From Bacillota bacterium (GTDB lineage: Bacteria > Bacillota > Clostridia > Oscillospirales > Ruminococcaceae): a DNA stretch of 37,924 nt. This document shows, in pieces, positions 22,809 through 28,777 of the stretch (its first letter is position 1; each line of letters starts with the position of its first letter). Under the pieces are notes generated by a model. That model was not told the origin of the DNA. It was given only the letters and a program-made list of their open reading frames with translations, and ran no database searches. The stretch covers positions 1 to 37,924 of the forward strand of contig JAEYXR010000084.1 of the NCBI GenBank assembly GCA_023431215.1, read 5' to 3'. The position numbers were made by a program, and so were the translations under genes.

Positions 22809-25454
22809 TTATTTCATCATGGCCAGCAACACATCGGGCAGCTGGGCCATTGCCTCATCAATTTTAAAGATATCTACAAGTCCGCCCATGGCGCTGTCGG
22901 GACGTCCGCCGCCGCTGCCCCCTGTTACGGAGGTAACCGCTTTCACAATTTTGCCGGCGTGTATGCCTGCCTTAACGGCGGCAGCACCAACGCCAACGGC
23001 AATGTTTCCCTTGCCTTGGTTGGTAGAGGTCAATACAATGATGGAATCCTCTGCATTGGCACGTCCGGTATCACACAATGCACGCAGAGCCTCGGGCTTG
23101 GAGCCCATAAAGCCGGCGCACACAAAGCGGAAGCTGCCAATGGGTCTTGCTTCGGCAAACAGGTCTTTTACCTTCATGGCTGCCATCTTCTGCTCCATGT
23201 CGGACAGTGCCTTTTCCTTGGCCTTTAAGTCAGCAGTCAAAGCACCAATCTTGTCCATCAATTCGGAGGGATTGCCCAGCTTGAGGGTTGTGGCTGCACT
23301 ATGCAGAATGGATTCTTCTTCATCCATAACACGCAGAACGCCCCAGCCGGTGGTTGCCTCAATGCGGCGGATGCCTGCGGCAATGGAGGATTCCTTGAGA
23401 ATCTTAAACAGCCCCAGCTTTGCAGTGTTGTCTACATGGGTACCGCCGCAAAACTCGATGGATTTTTCGTTCATATTGACTACGCGAACCATATCGCCGT
23501 ATTTTTCGCCAAATAAAGCCATAGCGCCCAGCTTTTTGGCTTCCTCAATAGGCATTTCTGTCGCATTTACGGGGTTTGCTTCCAAAATCATCTCGTTGAC
23601 ACGACGCTCCACCTCTGCCAGCTCCTCGGTGGTCATGGCGCTGAAGTGAGAGAAGTCGAAACGGCACATTTTATCGTCCACATAAGAGCCTGACTGATGA
23701 ACGTGGCTGCCCAAAACATCCTGCAGTGCCTTTTGCAGCAGGTGGCAGGAGGAGTGGTTGCGCATAATGGACTGACGGCGCTGTACATCTACCTGTGCAT
23801 GCACCTTATCTCTGGTGGTAAATACACCGTTTTTGACCTTGCCGATGTGCATAAAGGCACCGGTGGGAGACTTTTTACAGTCGTAAACCTCAAAGATGCT
23901 GCTGCCGCAGGTAATGATGCCGGTGTCACCAACCTGGCCGCCGCTTTCGGCGTAAAAGGGAGTTTGTGCCAGCACCAAAGCGGCACTGTCCTCATCGCCC
24001 AGGCTATCGGTCAGCTCACCCTCATAAATAATGGCCAGCAGCTCGGTCTCTTTGTCGGTGCAGGTGTACCCCACAAACTCACTGATGATGTCCTTACCTT
24101 TGAGAACATCCTCTGCCCAGGCCACATCACCCAAAGCGGCGCGGGTTGCTTCACGGGCGGTTTCGCGCTGAACCTTCATGCTTGCCTGATAACCCTCTTC
24201 GTCTACGGTCAGGCCTTTTTCTTCTGCAATTTCCTTGGTGAGGTCAATGGGGAATCCGTAGGTGTCGTACAGCTTAAAGGCTTCGTCACCGGGGAATACG
24301 GTCTTGCCCTCGGCCAGCAGCTTTTCAATAAGGGAGTTTACCATGCCCAGGCCCTGGTCGATGGTCTTGGCAAAACGCTCCTCCTCCAGCTTAATAACCT
24401 TGACAATATAGTCCTTGTTCTGCACAAGCTCGGGATATGCCTTGGCGTTCTCGCCAATGACGGTCTCGCATACCTTATACAGGAAGGGCTCGTTGATGCC
24501 CAGCAGTCTGCCATGGCGGGCAGCACGGCGCAGCAGGCGGCGCAGCACATAGCCGCGGCCCTCGTTTTGGGGCACAACGCCGTCGCCAATCATAAAGGTG
24601 GTAGAACGGATGTGGTCGGTCACCACACGGATGGAAACATCGGTCTTGGGGTCTTTCTTGTATTCCACACCCGCAATGGTGCAAATATGCTTCATAATAT
24701 TCTGGACGGTATCCACCTCAAAAAGGTTGTCTACACCCTGCATAATGCAGGCCAGACGCTCCAGGCCCATACCGGTATCGATATTGGGATGGTCAAGGGG
24801 GGTATAGTTCCCCTCACCGTCAGAATTAAACTGGGTAAATACCAGATTCCAAAACTCTACAAAGCGGTCGCACTCGCAGCCAACCTTGCAATCGGGGCTG
24901 CCGCAGCCTTTTTCTACACCGCGGTCAAAGTATATTTCGGAGCAGGGGCCGCAGGGGCCGGAGCCGATTTCCCAAAAGTTGTCGGCTTTGCCCAGGCGCA
25001 CCATATGGCTGGGGTCCACGCCGCGGCGTTTTGTCCAAATCTCGTAAGCTTCGTCGTCGTCCTCATAGACAGAGACATACAGCTTGTCCACAGGCATTTC
25101 CAACACTTTGGTGATGAACTCCCATGCCCAGGTGGTGGCCTCCTCCTTAAAGTAATCGCCAAAAGAGAAGTTGCCCAGCATCTCAAAATAGGTGCCGTGG
25201 CGGGCGGTTTTGCCAACGTTTTCAATATCGGGGGTACGGATGCACTTCTGGCAGCTTGTGGCACGCTTGCTGCCGCTGGGCAGGGTGGCAAGCCCCATAA
25301 AATATTTTTTCAGGGGGGCCATGCCGGAGTTGATCAGCAGCAGGCTTGCCTCCTCCTGGGGTACCAGGGGAGCCGAAGCCAGCCGGGTATGCATTTTACT
25401 CTCGTAAAAGTTTAAGAATTTTTCGCGCAGTTCGTTAAGTCCTGTCCACTCCAT
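22809..25454 (-). CDS. alaS: Alanine--tRNA ligase
   Basis: An 881-residue full-length class II synthetase that attaches alanine to tRNA-Ala and edits mischarged Ser and Gly. The N-terminal catalytic domain includes SCQKCIRTPDIENVGKTARH and GMGLERLACIMQG; the tRNA-recognition helix has LRRLLRRAARHGR. The editing domain has NHSSCHLLQKAL (HxxxH, about residue 567) and FCGGTHV (about 666). The C-terminal DHHA1-type domain ends with GGSGGGRPDSAMGG. All key residues are visible. The gene is preceded by a complete T-box leader with its own promoter and followed by the HIT gene. Confidence 0.97.
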   Translation of the reverse strand: MEWTGLNELREKFLNFYESKMHTRLASAPLVPQEEASLLLINSGMAPLKKYFMGLATLPSGSKRATSCQKCIRTPDIENVGKTARHGTYFEMLGNFSFGDYFKEEATTWAWEFITKVLEMPVDKLYVSVYEDDDEAYEIWTKRRGVDPSHMVRLGKADNFWEIGSGPCGPCSEIYFDRGVEKGCGSPDCKVGCECDRFVEFWNLVFTQFNSDGEGNYTPLDHPNIDTGMGLERLACIMQGVDNLFEVDTVQNIMKHICTIAGVEYKKDPKTDVSIRVVTDHIRSTTFMIGDGVVPQNEGRGYVLRRLLRRAARHGRLLGINEPFLYKVCETVIGENAKAYPELVQNKDYIVKVIKLEEERFAKTIDQGLGMVNSLIEKLLAEGKTVFPGDEAFKLYDTYGFPIDLTKEIAEEKGLTVDEEGYQASMKVQRETAREATRAALGDVAWAEDVLKGKDIISEFVGYTCTDKETELLAIIYEGELTDSLGDEDSAALVLAQTPFYAESGGQVGDTGIITCGSSIFEVYDCKKSPTGAFMHIGKVKNGVFTTRDKVHAQVDVQRRQSIMRNHSSCHLLQKALQDVLGSHVHQSGSYVDDKMCRFDFSHFSAMTTEELAEVERRVNEMILEANPVNATEMPIEEAKKLGAMALFGEKYGDMVRVVNMNEKSIEFCGGTHVDNTAKLGLFKILKESSIAAGIRRIEATTGWGVLRVMDEEESILHSAATTLKLGNPSELMDKIGALTADLKAKEKALSDMEQKMAAMKVKDLFAEARPIGSFRFVCAGFMGSKPEALRALCDTGRANAEDSIIVLTSTNQGKGNIAVGVGAAAVKAGIHAGKIVKAVTSVTGGSGGGRPDSAMGGLVDIFKIDEAMAQLPDVLLAMMK

Positions 25455-25587
25455 GTTTTTTTACTCGCTTTCCTCTTGTTGATACAAATTATTTGGCCCA
25501 TCGGCTTGCTCTCTTTTCAGTATGTGCAGCAAGCAGGCTTTTTTTCTAATAAACTCTATGAACTAAAATCATAGGCACACAAATACA

Positions 25588-25624
25588 AAAACAGCCTCCG
25601 CCCCAGCAACTGGGACGAAAGCCG
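25588..25624 (-). terminator. Regulated terminator of the alaS T-box
   Basis: A 15-bp stem with G-T pairs (25610-25624 with 25592-25606) closes a 3-nt loop and is followed on the minus strand by TTTTTGT. It competes with the T-box antiterminator just upstream. Confidence 0.88.
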
Positions 25625-25849
25625 ATGTCTTCCGTGGTACCACCCAAATTGCGCACTAGTAAAAATGCGCCACTCGTTCCGGCAGTAACGGTCCGGTTAT
25701 CCGCTGCTTTTCTTCAAAACAGAGCTCGGGGGTGGCCTGCGTACACCTGCGCAAAAAGCTTTCAGCCAAGGCTTTTCTTTCTAAGGCGGCGGTGCGTCGC
25801 TTCTTCCCTTCAACGCTTTTGTTTTATGGGGCAGGCAGCAATGCCTACA
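25588..25849 (-). promoter_or_regulatory. T-box leader (tRNA-Ala-sensing riboswitch) of alaS
   Basis: On the minus strand the T-box sequence GGGTGGTACCACGG lies at 25632-25645, followed by a terminator stem (25592-25624). The UGGU bulge can pair with the ACCA end of uncharged tRNA-Ala. The leader is about 260 nt from the predicted start site, a normal T-box length. The specifier codon (GCN expected) was not securely located in stem I. Uncharged tRNA-Ala should favour the antiterminator and raise alaS-HIT transcription. Confidence 0.9.
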
Positions 25850-25855
25850 TGGGTT

Positions 25856-25885
25856 ATTATACTCTGGACAACACCGGCTTGTCAA
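25856..25885 (-). promoter_or_regulatory. SigA promoter of the alaS operon
   Basis: On the minus strand a perfect TTGACA (25880-25885), an 18-bp spacer and a perfect TATAAT (25856-25861). The ACCGG...CCGGT dyad around the -35 was noted but not interpreted. Confidence 0.9.
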
Positions 25886-26082
25886 CCGGTTTACTTCAAT
25901 GGATACGTAACATTTCTTTTTCTTTTACTCCAATTATATGTTATACTAGCCTCAATGAGAGTTTGATACCAAATTTAATCAAGCTTGTAAAATTGCAAAA
26001 GATTTTTAACCGCCTGTGGCAAAAGCGATTTCTGGCTTTGCAGTGCTGTTATTGTTATAAAACTCAATAAAGGAGGAGACGG

Positions 26083-26547
26083 ATGATGCAGATAAAATGC
26101 TTAAGCTGCGGCAAAATCTACGACTACAACAAAGATGAAATCTGCCCCCGCTGTGGTGCCTATACCAGCCCCAGTGACCGTCAAAAGCAGCAAATGAAGC
26201 TGGAACGGCAGCTGCTGAATGAACATATGCGGAATGAAAAAACCGACTGTACACCGGAGTGTGTTCCGTTTGGGTTTGGAGGGCACCGGGATATCAGCCG
26301 AAATCATGCTGCACACGGACACCATCAAGGCTCACAGGTGCGGCAAGAGACTGCAACTGCACGCCGTCGGGAGATGTACGCCCCGCGCTATGACGCACAA
26401 CGGGAGTACCGGGAGGAAAAGCGAGGAAACAAGCTTGGCCTTTTGCCCATTATGTTCATCGTTCTTGCAGTTATTGTGCTTTTAAACCTGCTTCCATGGG
26501 GATTAGAAAAGCGGTACATACTTACAGGGCCCAAAACTGCATGGTAG
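26083..26547 (+). CDS. Zinc-ribbon membrane protein, possibly the first half of a frameshifted protein
   Basis: A 154-residue protein. C6, C9, C21 and C24 (CLSCG...CPRCG) form a zinc ribbon. A charged, His/Arg-rich linker follows, then one membrane helix at about 119-137 (LGLLPIMFIVLAVIVLLNLL). It stops 17 residues after the helix. Related clostridial proteins carry an outer domain after the helix; here such a domain is found in the -1 frame (26496-27047). A T TTA AAC heptamer at 26481-26487, in the zero frame, marks a possible shift site. AAAGGAGG precedes the ATG at six bases. Function unknown; the architecture suggests a cytoplasmic zinc ribbon tied to an extracellular sensor-like domain. 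Confidence 0.75.
   Translation: MMQIKCLSCGKIYDYNKDEICPRCGAYTSPSDRQKQQMKLERQLLNEHMRNEKTDCTPECVPFGFGGHRDISRNHAAHGHHQGSQVRQETATARRREMYAPRYDAQREYREEKRGNKLGLLPIMFIVLAVIVLLNLLPWGLEKRYILTGPKTAW
26481..26487 (+). other. Candidate -1 ribosomal frameshift heptamer (T TTA AAC)
   Basis: The zero-frame codons of the 26083 gene read CTT TTA AAC here, so the heptamer has exactly the X XXY YYZ phasing for a -1 slip. The -1 frame is open from 26487 through to 27047. No strong downstream pseudoknot and no upstream Shine-Dalgarno-like stimulator were found by eye. Confidence 0.35.
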
Positions 26548-27047
26548 AAAATTTGGAAACAACAAATTACGCCATGGGGCAGACAGTACAAACCGGGGGT
26601 GTTTGTGTTACGGTGGATGACTGGGGCTATGTGGACAGTGCGCTCATTGGCTTGTCACTTCCGGAACATCTTGCAATGGTGGGCGTTCATGTCATAATAG
26701 ACCAAGCCGATGCCGATGCCCAACTTTTGCAGGATAATGATGTTTTTTATCTTTCTGACGGCGACCGTTACCGCTACCCGCTGCCTTGGGATACTACCCT
26801 CATGGATGATACTGATGGCATAAACGCCGCCATTGCTTCGATGGAGGAGCTTGGGTTTTACGAGCTGGCACTTTGGGAAGCAGCCTATGGCAGTACCGAT
26901 GGCTGGCTGTTCTTTTTGGTAGATTCTGCCGGGCCGTACTCCCTGTGCATACAGGAAACAACTCCGCTGCCGCTAAACTCCTTTGTGGTAAGCAGTGTGC
27001 ATGAGATTTTGCTGGATGACAGCATGTGGGGAGGGGCTGCCACATGA
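26496..27047 (+). CDS. Extracellular-type domain protein in the -1 frame of the zinc-ribbon gene
   Basis: The frame is open over 183 codons; the first good internal start is ATG 26541, overlapping the stop of the previous gene as ATGGTAG. The domain begins NLETTNYAMGQTVQTGGVCV and resembles the DUF4352-like outer domains that follow a zinc ribbon and a membrane helix in Firmicutes (moderate, by eye). The protein has no signal peptide or membrane helix of its own and no convincing ribosome site, which argues that it is made as a fusion by frameshifting or that a base was gained or lost here. Its stop overlaps the next gene as ATGA. Function unknown. Confidence 0.6.
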   Translation: MGIRKAVHTYRAQNCMVENLETTNYAMGQTVQTGGVCVTVDDWGYVDSALIGLSLPEHLAMVGVHVIIDQADADAQLLQDNDVFYLSDGDRYRYPLPWDTTLMDDTDGINAAIASMEELGFYELALWEAAYGSTDGWLFFLVDSAGPYSLCIQETTPLPLNSFVVSSVHEILLDDSMWGGAAT

Positions 27048-27505
27048 CCAAAGGACGAAACAAAGGCTTTTCCATTACCCTTGCCATCATTATTTTGTCT
27101 TCTGTTCTTTCTATGATAACAGAAAAAGTTGATGAGATTGGCTATATTTTTGAACATGGCCAAGACCATAGGATTACTGTTACCGGTACCGCCGTAGATA
27201 AAACGGAGAACGCAGAAGATGATATTTATCAAACCCTGCGCATTGGCATTGACTTTTTAAATACCGGCAGTGTTGCTGCCTCCTTGCGAGATTACGGAGT
27301 AGATTTATCCTGCACCTACGCCTCCAGCGGCAACCAGCGCCATTGTGAATGGGCATTTGAAAGAGAAGAAGCCTCTGTCAACCTGCCTGCGGGGCGGACT
27401 GTTACAGTTTGGTTTGTTGCAACAGTTCCTAAAAACTATCAGGGCTTGAGCATTTCTTTTTATGCCTCCGGCAACGATGAGGAATATACCACCTATTATC
27501 TGTAA
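27044..27505 (+). CDS. Membrane-anchored Ig-like/DUF4352-like protein
   Basis: A 153-residue protein with an N-terminal membrane helix or signal (about 9-26, FSITLAIIILSSVLSMI) followed by a beta-rich outer domain. VNLPAGRTVTVWFVATVPK and IGIDFLNTGSVAAS are typical of DUF4352/LEA-like folds that carry small ligands or partners outside the cell. The ATG overlaps the previous stop (ATGA) and has GGGGAGGGG upstream, so it is the last gene of a tightly coupled operon. A terminator follows. The start at 27044 was preferred over 27026 for the ribosome site. Confidence 0.75.
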   Translation: MTKGRNKGFSITLAIIILSSVLSMITEKVDEIGYIFEHGQDHRITVTGTAVDKTENAEDDIYQTLRIGIDFLNTGSVAASLRDYGVDLSCTYASSGNQRHCEWAFEREEASVNLPAGRTVTVWFVATVPKNYQGLSISFYASGNDEEYTTYYL

Positions 27506-27508
27506 ACA

Positions 27509-27545
27509 AAAACAGGAAGCCTTTGGCGGGCTTCCTGTTTTTTTA
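27509..27545 (+). terminator. Terminator of the zinc-ribbon operon
   Basis: AAACAGGAAGCC pairs with GGCTTCCTGTTT around a 7-nt loop, followed by seven T. Confidence 0.92.
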
Positions 27546-27641
27546 TTACTTTTATTTTATAAAGCTGTGTAAGTATTGATTGGGGTTCTGCAACTTAACA
27601 GCGGCTGCCTTTGGCTCAAACGGAATGTAAACCGGGTGTTT

Positions 27642-28268
27642 TTATGCAATTACTTGTTCCTGTGCTTGTGTCAGCTTATCCCGTAGCGATTCAAACAGCT
27701 CTACTGCGGCAAAAGCCATTTTATAATCAGGGCGCTCGCCCAGTTGTTGAATCTCCTTGGTAAGCTGGGTATCTTCTGTCTGCTTTACCGCTGACTGTAC
27801 ACACATGGGTGGAAACATCACACACCACCAGTTTTTACCCTTGGCCTCGCCGATGGTAATACGCACTGCGTCATAATAGCCTGCAGGCAGGGTTGCATTT
27901 TCATACACTCTGGTCTCAAAAAACATTCTGGTCAGTTTTACATCTACCGGATCATTGCTGCCCCTGCGCATAATCTCCTCTTGAGCAGTCTGCCGGATAA
28001 GGGCAAGATTGGTCTTTGCTGCATCCTCTGCCTCGGTCAAATTTCCTGCTGCGGCAAATAAGTCACCTGTTGCATCCAAAACAGCGTCGCGAACCCCCAG
28101 CTTCAGCTCTTGATCTGCCTTGCTGTTGGAATTTGCCAGCACATGCAACCGCAGCACCTGTCCGCGAATTTCCTCGCAGCGGCTGCCAAAGGCCATGATA
28201 CTGCTGACAATCAGTGCCATCATCAATCCAATTATCAATGCGCTGTCTATTTTGGAATATCTGTCCAT
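27642..28268 (-). CDS. spoIIR: Stage II sporulation protein R
   Basis: A 208-residue protein with an N-terminal membrane helix (SALIIGLMMALIVSSIMAF). QVLRLHVLANSNSKADQELK and GKNWWCVMFPPMCV are diagnostic of SpoIIR. In Bacillus it is made in the forespore under SigF, exported to the space between the two membranes, and triggers SpoIIGA to process pro-SigE in the mother cell (established knowledge). AAAGGA lies ten bases before the ATG. Upstream on the minus strand GCATG and GGGTCCATACT are only a poor match to SigF elements, so no promoter is called. The gene stands alone. Confidence 0.94.
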   Translation of the reverse strand: MDRYSKIDSALIIGLMMALIVSSIMAFGSRCEEIRGQVLRLHVLANSNSKADQELKLGVRDAVLDATGDLFAAAGNLTEAEDAAKTNLALIRQTAQEEIMRRGSNDPVDVKLTRMFFETRVYENATLPAGYYDAVRITIGEAKGKNWWCVMFPPMCVQSAVKQTEDTQLTKEIQQLGERPDYKMAFAAVELFESLRDKLTQAQEQVIA

Positions 28269-28503
28269 GGTTTTTCCGTCCTTTACTCTTACTGTCTTTT
28301 TGTGTTATTCAGAGTATGGACCCTTTCTTTTGTTCTCATGCAGTAATATGGTTTTTCTTTTTGCTTTTTTACAAAATTGCTGCTGCCATTGCTTACATTT
28401 TGTTGTTTGTTTTATTTATATCCGACAAACCGATACAGCTCTTGCAGTTGGGCATAAGCCAAAGTACTTATTAACCCCTAAAAACATCTTCGGAGTTGTA
28501 AAA

Positions 28504-28531
28504 TTGACTTCAAGAATTAAGCTGATATAAT
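28504..28531 (+). promoter_or_regulatory. SigA promoter of the mgtA leader transcript
   Basis: TTGACT at 28504-28509, a 16-bp spacer and a perfect TATAAT at 28526-28531. It lies 31 bases before the leader ORF and about 245 bases before mgtA. Confidence 0.82.
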
Positions 28532-28562
28532 AGTTATATATAATAAAAAAGGATGTGAGACA

Positions 28563-28673
28563 ATGGACAGCAACCCTCGAAGTATGAGAAACGACTTTAA
28601 ACTCCTATGTGAAAATACAAACCAATGTGCCGGTGCTAATCACGGGTTGTTGACCATTGTGCGTTTACGCTGA
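28563..28673 (+). CDS. 36-aa leader peptide upstream of mgtA
   Basis: A short frame with AGGATGTGAG at good spacing before its ATG. It encodes 36 residues beginning MDSNPRSMRNDFKLLCEN and ending LLTIVRLR. It lies between a strong promoter and an intrinsic terminator (28699-28723), before mgtA, the layout of a transcription-attenuation leader. Near its end, ACCAT...ATGGT and GCG-TTTA-CGC can form a hairpin (about 28652-28676) whose folding would depend on ribosome position. The Salmonella mgtA leader also encodes a short peptide (MgtL) that responds to Mg and proline, but the sequences are not similar. I do not recognise this peptide as a described family. Confidence 0.65.
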   Translation: MDSNPRSMRNDFKLLCENTNQCAGANHGLLTIVRLR

Positions 28674-28698
28674 TGGTTTAGCTTGCTGTGACTTTGTT

Positions 28699-28723
28699 GC
28701 CGTCCGTTGGGGCGGCTTTTTTT
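28699..28723 (+). terminator. Intrinsic terminator in the mgtA leader (attenuator)
   Basis: GCCGTCC (28699-28705) pairs with the GGGCGGC part of 28709-28716 around a short GTTG loop, followed by seven T. It lies after the leader ORF stop and 55 bases before the mgtA start, so readthrough is needed to express mgtA. Confidence 0.8.
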
Positions 28724-28777
28724 GTTGCCATATTGTGTTTTCACTGGAGAATCCTAACTAAGAAAGGAATGATTTCA

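Noticed and set aside
23697..25415. 572-codon open frame antisense to alaS
   Set aside because: It is an open shadow of the high-GC third positions of alaS, lacks a ribosome site and has an unnatural Gly/Ala/His/Leu-rich composition.
28269..28380. SigF promoter for spoIIR
   Set aside because: GCATG and GGGTCCATACT are present, but the spacing and the -10 do not fit the consensus well enough to call.
28688..28777. N-terminal extension of MgtA from ATG 28688
   Set aside because: The extension would be encoded by the leader terminator hairpin and T-run, and a proper ribosome site exists at the GTG 28778 start.
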